Shown here: positions 22,301 through 33,644 of the stretch, piece by piece | Position numbering within the stretch: position 1 is the first letter of the stretch | How the letters are laid out: the number at the start of each line of letters is the position of its first letter | Source: Apostichopus parvimensis | Taxonomy: Eukaryota > Echinodermata > Holothuroidea > Aspidochirotida > Stichopodidae | Assembly: GCA_000934455.1 (NCBI GenBank) | Contig: KN886369.1 | Location: 68,092 to 104,747, forward strand | DNA: 36,656 bases | Reading direction: 5' to 3' | The notes under the pieces: model-generated | What the model was told of the DNA's origin: nothing | What the model saw: only the letters and a program-made list of their open reading frames with translations | Database searches by the model: none | Translations under genes and position numbers: made by a program

Positions 22301-24406
22301 TCTCCTTGTTCTTTGAACCTGTGCTGTGCTGATAATTACAAGTCTGATGCTGGCATCATACAAACCTTCCCCTTCCACCCCACCCCCCCTTACCAGCAAG
22401 AGATATCGTACCATCCCAAAGAGTGGAGGGATTATCCTCCGATAGTGTGCAAGACAGGGTTGGGAGGGGTAGAGGAAGGGGTCTTATCTAAAGCTTGCCC
22501 CACACTGCCAGACTAATCACGACTTGATTCAACTCGACTGTTTTTAAGTCGAGTCAGCTTCAGTCAGGTTAACTGAACATGTAGCATTTTCAACGACTGG
22601 CAAATATAACCAATCACATGACAGTAAACCTAAAACAAGCATGGCTTGTTAACAGTAGCAGTCATTGTGTGTGCGTATCAGTCATTTCAGTGTGTGGAGG
22701 TCAGTTGTAACTTGTAAGACAATGGGGTCTTTACGACCATGCAAAACGACGGCAGAGTTGAGTCGGGCCGTGGTCATTCAGGCAGTATTCAGCAGGCTTA
22801 AATCTGAATTGTTTATATAAGATGTGGTTTTATAACGGCGAAAAGCAAAATTGCAAAGAAACACGAAACGTGTAAAACTTGCAAATAGAAAGTTATGTGT
22901 CTGTTATCCGTGAAGATTAATAACTCTGACATATTTAGCATATAATAATTGAACTTGTAATTTCCTTATTTTCTTTCTTGTTTTTTCATCATGGTCTATT
23001 TGGATTGCTTGAAATGGTTCTTAGGTCATATAGTTGCTATTCAGGGAAGGCAGAATTACTATTCAACAAACATATTTAAAAAAAATTAATTAACAGAAAT
23101 GTTCATATAATATATCTGCTAAATTTTGAAGCAAAGGTTTAAATAAGTATCCTTGTATCTGCTAGTTCCTTATTGAATGGACAGATCGATTTCAATATAT
23201 TATATTAATATATATATTTTTTGGTGATTTGACTTTCCTGAAAAGTTTCCTGCAAAAATGTGAACAAAAATTTATGTTGTTTTCAAACCTTTTTGTCAAG
23301 CAATCTTAGTTTTTACAGTTTGTTTAATTTTTAAAGCTTATTCGATTATTGGCTCTGATTTCCATCTGTATCATCTAGGTTTAAGTATTGTATATTTTCC
23401 TGGTGTAATCCTGGATGTTTGTGTAGAAGTCGTGATTCAAAGAGACTTGATTTAGTAACTATGCTAGGAGAGCAATTCATTTATCTTGGGGATTGTTTTA
23501 GACTTTTCATAGACTCTGGACTGTTTGTCCAGCAGTAAGAAAGATTGCAACATATTACTTACACCATATGGATTGTGTTATGAAAAGCCTTGCATGTTTC
23601 TTTATCCACTTGCTACAAATTGCAGGTGCTTAAATAAATCAACTGGATAAAATGCAAGTTTGCCACTGGAATTTTCCTGAATTGCAGCACACAATCAGTT
23701 ACGTACAAGCTTATGGGAGTAGCCCAATAATGTTTGTTGGTAAGAAGCAGTAATACAGGGCTTATGTTATAGTATGGAAGTCATTCATAGTGTTATGACT
23801 GGTGATTGTCATGGGAGTTATCATCTGCGTCTGTTCTTGATGTCTACTAGAGGGATAATAATGCATCTACCGTTGTCTCTACTGGTAAAGGATAAAATCC
23901 AGAAAACCAGTATAAACAGCAAATATTTATAAAAAGGCGTTCAAAGATCTATCAAATATCAAAAAGTAAACAGAAAGCTATAAAACAATTTAGATATGTA
24001 TATATATTTATAAATAGTTAGTATAGTTAAAGGTACGGGCAGGAATATGTTTAAAGAACGTTTTGTGTATTTAATCAGTAGGTTGTCAAAAGAGACATAC
24101 TAAATTGTTTACTACTCTATGAATAGTAAAATAGTTTCTCCGTTTTGATTTCTTACTTAGGTTCGGATATTACATAGTTCAATAGCACGCGAGTAAGTTC
24201 AATTATTTGCTACTCAACGGTTGGTTTATATTACCGCTGAAAGAAAAGAGAACATTGAAAACATGTCACTGCAAGGAATTGATGTAAGAAATCCACAACA
24301 TGGTATGCCCCTTAAAGTGTTGTAGAAGTGTGATAAGATTCTGTAGGATTAAATATAACAGCACAGGTAATATGAGCTACAGGAACCTAACAGGGTAATT
24401 ATAAAC
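22301..24406. other. Gene-free intergenic stretch
   Basis: AT-rich DNA between the SIRT1 3' end and the foldback element. C- and G-rich runs occur near 22.37-22.48 kb and a short moderately GC segment near 22.5-22.8 kb. I see no exon, RNA gene or element with definable ends. Confidence 0.6.
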
Positions 24407-24703
24407 AATGGAAAAAAGAGCAAAGATTTGGTATGTGCTAGAATTGGATTCGAACCAGTGACCTCTGAGGTTACAAGCCAAGTTTCTATTGAATTCCCTT
24501 CCCTGTCTGTCTGTATTGTATGGAATGATACTGTGGCGTGATCCCAGGTTATGCAATATACAAGGTACTGTAGTTTCTGACTGGCGCCCCCAGAAAGGAA
24601 ATAGGGAAATAGGGATTGTCCACCAACTAAGGGCTGGCTAGCTCAGTTGGCAGAGAGCTGGGCTTGTAACCCAGCCTATCCATAAATTTTGCTCTTTTCC
24701 ATT
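24407..24703. mobile_element. Foldback element with inverted tRNA-Thr-like ends, copy 2
   Basis: Ends AATGGAAAA...GAGCAAA (24407) and TTTTGCTCTTTTCCATT (24703) are inverted copies. The left arm (about 24438-24500, minus) has the B box GGTTCGAATCC intact. The right arm (from 24632, plus) reads GGCTGGCTAGCTCAGTTGG followed by an anticodon arm with loop CTTGTAA, then is cut short. The centre matches copy 1 in opposite orientation (ATACAAGGTACTGTAG, AGGGATTGTCCACCAAC). Confidence 0.65.
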
Positions 24704-25787
24704 CAGTATAATAGTGTTATGACTCATTTTCAATGTAAAATGATTTAATTAATTATGTAAAGTTTTCCCCCGAGCATGTAGATATACAGCGACTCGGCTC
24801 GTTACTGTGGAATGAATCGACTCGTTAAAATTCTCAATTGTATAATTTGCTGGCATGTTAAAAGTTTTTCTTTTGCTCTTCTATTTTTGGCATGTTAATA
24901 AAGATATTAATCAGTTGAATCTCATGTTTGATGAATTAAAGGGCACTATATGTGGAAGTGGTGGTGGTGGGGGGGGGGGTAGATTTTGGAAGACTGCTAT
25001 TGGAAAGGGGAGGAGAGATGGGTGTGAGGGAGCCAGTAAAGCTGCCTGTAACTCTAGTGCTTAATTCAGTACATTGATGAAACGTTCCCTTTTAATATTT
25101 GTTAGTTGTACAATATTGTCGGAATTAGTTTATTACTCGCAACAATTTTGTCATCATTTTGTGCTGATGGGTCTTGTTTGACTTGAGTTTGACTCGAGTC
25201 ATACCTTTTGGGAGAGATTGGACCCGAGACAAGTGTTTGTTGACTTGATTAAATACACCCACTGGTGATTATGTCATCAAACAGTAGTGTGAGACAAATA
25301 ACAAAAGATTGTAATTTCTCAAGCTATTTTGAACCCAATTGAAAGAATCCGATCCTGTGATTAGTGGCCATTTTCACCACTTTATTTCTTTTCTTGTTTT
25401 TTATTTTAATCTGATATATTGATTTGTATAGATTGCACAGGTGTTTGGGAAGAATAATGACCTTATCATGGTAATTGGCTTGTATATTAACCTTTGATGT
25501 AATCTTGGGGTAACTTTGTTTTGGGTTAGTTGAAATCAAATTGTTGTCATTTAGGTTACAACCTGTTTTCTAGACCTGAGGACAGGGCATTAATACAAGA
25601 GGCAGATGCTGTTTTCATCTGTTTTTGTACATTTTAGTTACCTTTATATATTTGACTACTATCTTTTATGTTGATTTGAGTCGTCGGTTAAACATGGTGG
25701 GAATGAAATGTCAGAAATGATAGAACTTTTCAATCCTTTCCACCATTCCATCCCCTCGCGTTATCCCACCACACCATGATTCCACAT
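24704..25787. other. Gene-free intergenic stretch with G-rich run
   Basis: AT-rich sequence with a GGTGGTGG/poly-G run at 24957-24980 and a segment rich in GACTCGAGTC-like motifs near 25180-25260 that recurs in diverged form near 32780 and 33945. No gene is supported. Confidence 0.5.
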
Positions 25788-25844
25788 ATCTCACAACAGA
25801 AATTATTGTAATGATGGCAGGTGCGTAGCCAAGGGGGGGGGGGG

Positions 25845-25894
25845 NNNNNNNNNNNNNNNNNNNNNNNNNNNNNNNNNNNNNNNNNNNNNNNNNN
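25845..25894. other. 50-N assembly gap
   Basis: A run of exactly 50 N following a poly-G run. The 57 bases before the gap (25788-25844) reappear immediately after it (25895-25951), so the gap probably marks two overlapping contig ends that were not merged. Confidence 0.95.
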
Positions 25895-25924
25895 ATCTCA
25901 CAACAGAAATTATTGTAATGATGG

Positions 25925-26236
25925 CAGGTGCGTAGCCAAGGGGGGGGGGGGCGAAGGGGGCAGCCGCCTCCCCCTTAGCATATTTTTAAAAAAAAAATTA
26001 AATCTTTTTATGATATCGCTAGTAATTTCAAAAGAAAAATGCTAAGATGCAACCTACAAGGCCTGGGAAGTGCCATTTCCAGCGATCTGGGAAGCATTTT
26101 CAGCCAAATTTTCTTGTACGCTTCGCGCCAATCATGGTGGCACTACGCTTAGATAGTTTGCAATGCCGAATCTACGGCTCTGATAGTTTGCCTACATTTT
26201 CGCCCATCCCTTGGCAAATTCCTGGCTACGCGCCTG
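25925..26236. mobile_element. hAT-type MITE with 8-bp target duplication
   Basis: Inverted ends CAGGTGCGTAGCCAAGG (25925) and TGGCTACGCGCCTG (26236), flanked on both sides by the perfect 8-mer AATGATGG, the hAT hallmark. The 312-bp body has a poly-G run, a CAGCCGCC segment and a core at 26057-26152 that is homologous, in reverse, to the MITE at 29309-29656. There is no transposase. The left end is also present before the assembly gap, apparently as a duplicate contig end. Confidence 0.85.
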
Positions 26237-26614
26237 AATGATGGTCACTGCAGAGAGTAAAGTTTTGAACTCTGTTACCAATATAAGACACTCCAGGAGG
26301 CTTTGACTTTATAAAATCAAACTAGATTACTCTCAGGATTAATTTAATTATAAAGACGCCATCTACCTCCTTGTATTGCATGTGTTGGTTCAGAAACATG
26401 AAAAGTGTATTAACCATGACTGGACTAACACTTTGCTTCGCTAACATAATAGATGTTCTTCAGCCTGGGAGGAGAAGGGATGGGTACATGGTTGTTTGCT
26501 TGGTTGGGTTAAACGAACGATTCTAGTAGCCCTTCCCACCCCCTCCCCCATCCCAAACCGTTCCGTTGATTATCTCTTCCTAACATTCCTTGGTCGTTTC
26601 TTTACGTTACATTT
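26237..26614. other. 3' flank of MINPP1
   Basis: AT-rich spacer after the MITE, probably containing the MINPP1 3' UTR (minus strand). No clean AATAAA on the minus strand was identified with confidence. Confidence 0.35.
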
Positions 26615-29600
26615 CTACGTTAACAAAAGAGAAAGCAGGTTTTCATCTGCAGGTTCCTGACGACGGCCACAAATTTCATCAAGATCACAAGATCCAACTT
26701 TCGACCGGAGGTATGACGTCAGAGTTGTCAGGTCGCAGTAGTAACTATCACATGGACCTATTTTCAGTGGTTGTTCATTATGCGTAATTAGCACTTTGAC
26801 GTCACCAACGGCGTTCGGTAATGTTGATCTTCCTGCACATCGGAAAACGGAGAAAGCGATGTTCGCAGCGTATGGTGAGATTATCCCACCGCGGTACTCC
26901 CAGTTACCGTCTAACGGGTAGTTGTCCGCCGTTGGAATAACGGAGGGTCGGTAAAGACCAAGAAGAGCGAAAACTCCTTGGATGGTAGTGGAATGAGCAA
27001 ATTTGAATATCTTCTTCATTGAGGTGGATCTGACGAAAGGAGACGAAATATTACGCAAGAATTAACAACAAATTCCGCCTCGATACTAACGGACAGTAGA
27101 TACACTGGGGATAGATAAATATTTCATGAATTCTCTGACAAATATGTATATATTACATAAATCTTACAGTTTGTTCCCTAGATGCTGATTTCTCCAATCT
27201 CGGCATGTTTGAGGGTTCTTCGTGAGGGTAGAGGAGGGGTATCACAAAATGGATGAAGAAGCATTCACAGGATAGTAACAGATAGAGACAAACAAATTAA
27301 ACATGTTTTTCCCTTTTGAGGCAAAGAAAGAGCGAGCGATAGTGGCGGCCGGGGAGCGAATATTTTTTTCCTGAACTGACGCTGAAATTATTTTCTCGAT
27401 TCTGATTGGCTCTCAGCGAGCACGTGATATACTTTATTCAACATGGATCCCTCCATACTCTGTCGATATCAGTATGATCAACACGAACAAATTCAAGATA
27501 TTCACATTAGCAGCTTTCCAGAACTTTTGGTAGGTATATATGAACGAAAGTATATAGTGTTCTTAACACAATGAAGCAACTATTCCCAACTACTGCGCCC
27601 ATTATAGGCAGTCCTCGATCGTTTGTTTACTCGCTTGACTCCGCTCTACACAACACATGTAATGTAGCCTATTGTACTGTGTATAGTATACAACACAATA
27701 AAACAGTGCATTTGTAATTGTATACATGTAGCCGATGTACATATGGACTGAATACATTTTGAATTTAGGATTATAAAACTAAAAGTATCGCAACTCCGAA
27801 TGTACACAAACACCTCGTACATATTCGCGGCCGGGGAGGGGGGTGGGGGGTTACGTGCATGTGTCTTGTGAAACACGAGAGGTGGGGATGGATGGACCTT
27901 GCAAGAAAACCGTGACTATATACGCAGATGACATGGAGAATGAGGAAATATTGCAACATTTTTAATGAAGAAAAAATTACCCGGATGCAACTGACGACTC
28001 AAGATGTGACGCGATGTCCTGCAACAGTACGCAGTAAGGGAGGTAATTAATTCGGTACCCGTAAGAAGAGTACCAATACTCTTGGAGGTCATACAGGTAC
28101 TCCATGGCTCGGAGATCAGATTGGGAGAAGAGTTTACACCAATTGGAAGCCCCAAAGAGGTTCATCTCGGTAGCACATATCTCATATATGGATTGAAGTT
28201 CATCTATAGTGTAACAAAAAATGGAATAAAAATGATCAGCAAATCCTATACCCTTAGAGATTTTTACAGGCTTAACGTGCAAGTGAAATTGTATTAAGCT
28301 TTTTGTTATAGAGATGTCCTTTGCGTAGGATGGTAATATTGTGCCACCCCTGACCAAGCTTGTTAATATTTACGCATAATTAGATACCTTTAGTTCCATG
28401 TGATGAGATTCGTTTGATCTACCATATGTTACACTAACGAGTAGTCAGCCGTTTAATCAAACAGACAATTTTATGTCCTACAAACGTTTCATGTGTCGCT
28501 TTATTTCTATAACATATTATGCGCGCCATTTCATCATTCTTGATGCAAATTTCGTGATCGAAAGTAACATATTCTGTGCCAGTTACCTGGGCTTTCCTTT
28601 ACCAAATATGGTTCAGTAAATTCAACCCAAAACACCGTATTAACAACGGTTACCGAAATTATCACGGTGAAGTGTTTTAAAACATAAAAAATATCAGAAA
28701 ACATTAAAAACATATATCAAAAAAACATCAAAACATCAAAAAATATAAAGAAACATAAAACATATCATAAATCATATGATATTAGTCAGAAGTTATACAG
28801 GATGCATTTGAACCGCATATCTAGCTACATCCTACATCAAAATGCGTAATATTCATTGTAGCTAGTGCACATTCATTTCGTTGTTAGGCTTTTCGTTGAC
28901 TTTCAAAACAAAATTTCGAATAAAACAATGACATGTCTATCTATACTGTCAGTGCAACTTTGCAAGACTTAAAGGCATTGAAGACTCTGCAGTAGCTGGA
29001 CCTGAGATGTCCATCGCTGTATCGTGTGTATACTGTGCTGTGGGTATTGACCGCAGCTGTATGTACTGACTGTACACTAGTGTCTAATTACCGACGGTAG
29101 CAAGCTGTGTGTGTATTGTATGGGGTCGATGGTGGTGTTTAACACTTCTGTTACACCTCATTCGAAACTAGATCAAATTACCGGCATGAGACGTTTCTTT
29201 GTGCGCGAGTCTTCACACCCTTTAAGTATACGCAAACTCGCGATTATAATCGTTGAAATCGATTAGCGATTAGATCTCGTTTAAAGCCACCCAAGAAAGG
29301 GGATGGGGCAGTGGCGGAGCTAGGGGTATTGATCAGGGGGGGCGAGAATGGTCTGTAGGGGCACTTTCGACACTAAGCGGAGCGCCACCACGGGTTGGCG
29401 CGGAGCGTACAGAAATTTTTTGAGTCAAGATACTCCCTAGATCGCCGGAAATGACCCTTTCCGGGCCTTGCTAATTTACAGATAATGTGACAAATGTCAA
29501 TAGGTAGATGAGAGCGCAATAAAAAAAGTCAATAATCGGGAAGAAGTAAAAAGTGGTAAAAAGCTGAAAAGGGCGCCAGCTGTCCATTTGAGTCCGTCAG

Positions 29601-30657
29601 GGGAGGGGGGGGGGGGGGGATGCATCCGCCCTGACTCTATGGACGCTCCGCCACTGGGGATGGGCACGAAAACCAAACAACTTGATCTAGCTTATGGAGC
29701 GTTGCATATACTCGCAATCATATATGCCTTCTCATACTTAAAGGTTAATTATTTGACTTACGCATGTATTCATAGTCTAATTTTATTCGTACTAATTGTG
29801 ATATTAAAATACTTACCAAGCGTCATGCTTAAGTCACCGGTATAATCTAAACGTGAAATGACGTGATGTAAGACTTCTTCAACGAACGGACTATTCTTGA
29901 AGTTGTAGAATTCACGGGAATGCTCTTCTATAGCAATCAAATCTTTACAAATTCCACTACTTAATTTGGGTAATAAAAGAGGATCGTGAAGAATAGGTAG
30001 CCAGTCTATTTCCGCGTAAATTTTACCATCTTTCATGACCAGTATAAATTTATCCTCATCATTCTTAGAAGTAATAAAACGGCATCCCTTACATAATCCA
30101 GAAATGAATGCCTCAGCACTTTCTTTGGTTCGATTTGTTTCGGTCGATTGGAAAGAAGATTGGGTAAAGATTGAGACTGGATCCCGAAACAAAGGAAATA
30201 ATCTTCTGGAGTATCTCGCAGAAATTTCTAGTAATTCATTATATCCTGTATCGGTTAAGCATTCTGCTTTTTCTACCGTAAATCTATCTTGTGGTTCATC
30301 TTTAAGGTATGCAAACTCTCCATTTATTCTGCTTCTAGCTAATCGCGAGAAGAAAGTCTGGTATGTGGTAATTATATGCTGCTCGGGAAATCTAGACCCA
30401 TGTCTTTGTATACTGTAAATACCAACAGGTTGACAAGATGAAGTAGTTTTGTCTTCACCTAAAGTTGAAGCCAATTCAGACCAAGAAAGGTTTGTAGGTA
30501 AACCGTGTGTTTTCTCCAGCGAATCGTTATAAGACGTAAAAACAGAAAACATAGGCCGAGTAGGTGAGTTATGCGCTGTACATGTAAGATAAGTTGTAAT
30601 CAGAAATAATACTTTTAAGTATGTTAAGAAGACATATGCTTCGGTAACGGACGCCAT
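26615..30657 (-). CDS. MINPP1: MINPP1-like histidine phosphatase (multiple inositol polyphosphate phosphatase)
   Basis: Three coding exons on minus: 30657-29817, 28203-27981 and 27029-26615. Splice sites are GT-AG, phases 1 and 2 agree, and the product is 492 residues (human 487). MINPP1 dephosphorylates InsP6 and other inositol polyphosphates, and 2,3-bisphosphoglycerate, in the secretory pathway. An N-terminal signal peptide (hydrophobic about 8-25, TCTA before the cut) precedes the phosphate-pocket motif RHGSRFP (85-91). The TETNRTKESAEAF segment matches the family's TSSKHRCMDSSAAF region, WCKLF and DLQEYWYSSYGYRIN match the middle, and IISPYAANIAF matches the C-terminal part. Odd: the expected HAE motif is HST (H367 S368 T369), so the usual acid residue is missing, and the C terminus ends LLSLLLT, not SDEL/KDEL. 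It may be a diverged paralogue or pseudoenzyme. Introns carry two MITEs. Confidence 0.9.
27405..27529 (+). CDS. Candidate first exon of an unidentified plus-strand transcript nested in MINPP1 intron 2
   Basis: A CpG-bearing segment (about 27330-27360) is followed by an inverted CCAAT (ATTGG, 27405-27409), an E-box CACGTG (27421-27426), an ATG in good context at 27443 (AACATGG), 29 open codons (MDPSILCRYQYDQ...) and a donor TTTTG|GTAGGT at 27529/27530, in phase 0. I do not recognise the peptide and could not find a following exon. It may be a real nested or overlapping gene start, or chance. Confidence 0.3.
28677..28780 (+). repeat. A-rich AAACAT-type degenerate repeat
   Basis: A run of diverged AAACAT/AACATCA units of about 100 bp in MINPP1 intron 1. 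A low-complexity tract without other features. Confidence 0.6.
28973..29221. mobile_element. TTAA-flanked MITE (Kolobok-like), copy B, in MINPP1 intron 1
   Basis: TTAA at 28969-28972 and 29222-29225 flanks AGGCATTGAAGACTC and GAGTCTTCACACCCT. Its reverse complement aligns with 12209-12538 over about 220 bp (for example TGCTACCGTCGGTAATTAGA is shared), so it is the same family in opposite orientation. It is about 80 bp shorter than copy A near one end. Confidence 0.75.
29309..29656. mobile_element. hAT-type MITE in MINPP1 intron 1
   Basis: Inverted ends CAGTGGCGGAGC (29309) and GCTCCGCCACTG (29656). The 8-mer GGGATGGG flanks both sides (offset by one G on the left). The interior core 29373-29470 matches the reverse of 26057-26152 at roughly three in four positions. 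A G homopolymer lies near the right end. No transposase is present. Confidence 0.75.
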
Positions 30658-31574
30658 TATCCTTTATGTATTGCTATGTAACAGAAATTGTATACATTGA
30701 GGTTCAGGCCTACGTAGTTAAAGTGAAGACCAGCAGAATATATTTACCAGATAAACAAACCGCTGACGTTATAGTTCGGCTGTATAATTTATGCGTGTCA
30801 CGTGTAAGATGTGCCTATGATGTATAATCAAGTGACTGATTGATGAATGGAAGTTGCGAGGTAATTGATGCAAGTTTTACAAACATGGTTTGCTACCAGC
30901 AAAAATACCAAGCATTAATTCACACACTGACTCTAATTACCTCCGTCCTATTAGTTTGGATTTCATGATCGTATATTGCTATAAGTCTATAGTATGTTGT
31001 ATGTAACGCGGAAAAGTATCGTATTGGCAAAAGTCACCCCGAGGTAAAGCATGCATACGAAAACCCAAGTATATACATAACTTGATCAACTCTCAACCTC
31101 AGTACCCTTCTGCATACATACGAGAGTGTTATGACGGTGGCGTATTAAGTGAGGTATTAAGAGACCCTACGCCAAGGGGAATATAGATCCGAGGCATATG
31201 CAAAGAGAATCCGCGCACGTTACTATACTAACACTAGCAGTAGTTTACCCTGAATTTAAAAGTTGACTTGGACGGTGACTGTACAGTGTCAGTCAGTATA
31301 GCGATGTTAAAATCGGGGGAGGCCGCTGTACCTACATTAGGAACCGCAATTCCAGTGTATTGTTGCAGTGTAGTATAGACGCGTTTATGATTTCCCCAAT
31401 GCCGATTAAAATTGACAATTAAGTCAAATTCACACGTGGATTAGCACACATACACGGATCCAGATGGGGGGGGGGGGGGGTTGGGGCGTATATATCCCTC
31501 TTTTCGACCCCCCCCAAACACAACCTAGTGTGTCTGCCTAATTATAGATCTAAACCTTATAAATATGCCTCAGA
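30658..31574. other. MINPP1 5' flank / promoter region
   Basis: Upstream of the MINPP1 ATG (minus). An E-box-like CACGTG is at about 30799-30804. Further right are AT-rich sequence and, near 31457-31517, a G run and a C run in inverted arrangement (GGATCCAGATGGGG...), which may be a remnant of a hAT end. No exon is seen. Confidence 0.4.
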
Positions 31575-31600
31575 ATGCACCGTAACTTATACTTAAACAA

Positions 31601-32036
31601 GACATTTGCATATGTCTGAATTATTGTTGGACCAAATTACTGTTTGAATATTCATACGCTCGATCTCTGAGAATCAAACAAAAGTACATCGCAATGATTG
31701 TCACCTGATTATTCACTGCACAATCATTTCACCCACACCACCCACTCAGCATCCCCCATCCCAAAATAGATCCTAGACACTGGCTGCTTGAGGCTTTAAT
31801 GTTGTAGCATATCAGATTGTAAAGTTACCGAAATATGCACAAGAACGATATGAATGAGACATCTGCATGCGTCTGAATAATTGTTCGACCGACCTTACCG
31901 TTTGAATATTCATAATCTCGATCTCTGCGATTGGTTATAAATTTGGCCAAAAAGGTACATCGTCATGATTGTCACCTGTTTATTCACTGCACAATAATTG
32001 AACAGCGCCACCCCACCACATCCCCATCCCAAAATA
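31601..32036 (+). repeat. Diverged tandem duplication, period about 257 bp
   Basis: 31601-31775 and 31858-32036 align throughout: GACATYTGCATRYGTCTGAA, TTTGAATATTCATA, GATTGTCACCTG, TATTCACTGCACAAT and CATCCCAAAATA occur in the same order. The first copy contains an octamer ATTTGCAT. Confidence 0.75.
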
Positions 32037-32601
32037 ATGTGTAGTTGGCTAGATTTGTTACACGTGTTAATTCAGTTGCATTCGAAAAATGTGGCGCCGT
32101 TTACTTGTCAATAAGATCCAGGCTTTACAGGTAGCATACGCCCATTAAAAGCCCCATTGACTTACACACTAAATCACAAAAGTAATGTGGTCTCTAAGTC
32201 TAGATAGAAGTTTTCACTAGCTAAACGCTACCCATCACCGGATAGCTGACAAGTTGGCCTTTCATGGCACCATCAATTTTCCGTATCATGACCATGTAGA
32301 TTTTTTGCTATCCGAGCCGGAAGTTTTCGTCACTTGTAAACAAACCTCTTCACTCAGTGGTAAACAAATTTCCTACGCTGCTCCTGGGAGGCCTAAAGGG
32401 GTCTAAAATTGCCTCAATTGACCCAATTTTCTCACCACATGTACTTCCATTCATGCTCTTCAACATGAAGACCACAAAAAAACCAGATTATGATTGATAA
32501 CAGGTCGCAAAAGATGTTCTCCTGCTGCTTTTTGGCACTTTTCCCAAGGGAGAACAATCGAGCGGATTGATATAGACTCTAATAGGAGTATGCCACCTTA
32601 C

Positions 32602-33520
32602 ACCGAAGGCGATTTTCATTCGAAATCCACTTTGTTTTTAGAAAAATAATGTTTCACATGCAGTGTTGTAACGAGGTCATGATTTGAGTTACTAAATTTC
32701 AAAGATGAATTGATACGAATCAGTTTCTGAAGATTTCAATCCCCAAAGAGATATAACACAATAATCCGAGTCATTTATTCGACCCGAGTCAGTAAAGTCA
32801 CCGGGAATTAATGGTCGACTATAGACTGTAAAACTCAAGTAAATTGTGACAAGTCTGTTATTTCGATTTTTCGATCTTGTACGTTATAAGCTTAATTTCA
32901 GAATTTGTATCTATCCTCCTCATTCGATAAATCATATACACACACATTGCAATCATTATTATCATCGTGTTTACGTCCATAACTTATATTTGGCCAGAAG
33001 CATTTAAATCTGTTAAACTTTAAATACATTATATTTCAATAGAAATTACTAACCACCTTTTCAAAACCACTTCACATGATGTAATTTAAATTGGATAGCG
33101 TTCTAATCTAACACAAGTGATCATTGTGAAGACTGGGGTGTTTTTTTACAACTGCCTTTTGCAACAACACTCCAAACCTCTTACCAAATATCTTTTTTTT
33201 TTCTCGTTCATGCTTTAATGATTTTCTCTTTATAACTGTAGTGGTCAAAAACTATTTCCTATGTGCAATCACTATACAAAAAACAAAATAAAAACATATA
33301 CAGAGTATTGTCGTTTTAGAATATATAGGCCATCGAGGCGTGTAAGCTATCTCGTAAAGCAACCCTTCCCCCATCCCTCCCCTCCACTCAAACCACTTTG
33401 GTACCATTCTCCTATAGCATGTCTGTATCTTGTGATGGACACGCCGTTAGGGAATTTTGTTGATGCATATAACCTAAAACTAAGAGTTTGATCAAATATT
33501 ATTTTAACAAGTTAATTAAA
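32602..33520 (+). repeat. Segmental duplication, left copy (empty site)
   Basis: Starts ACCGAAGGCGATTTTCATTC and shares many ordered blocks with 33768-35822 (GTTGTAACGAGGTCATGATT, ATTCGATAAATCATATACAC, CTTGTGATGGACACGCCGTT). It lacks the LTR-like insertion and about 290 bp of AT-rich sequence found in the right copy. It shows no genes. Confidence 0.8.
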
Positions 33521-33644
33521 ACGACTGGTGTATCATGTCTAATAACCGCTTTGCAGTTTTTGATATATACGGTACTGCACCTGTGGTGAACTTTCACACG
33601 TCTTATGGATGATGACATTTATGGCACGCTAAATGCTCAATAAT

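Noticed and set aside
26047-26241. 64-residue open frame in the MITE
   Set aside because: It lies wholly within a non-autonomous hAT element and has no transposase-like motif.
28204-28357. 5' extension of the MINPP1 exon 2 frame
   Set aside because: The strong acceptor CTATAG before 28203 joins exon 1 in phase and gives the family sequence; the extension is intronic.
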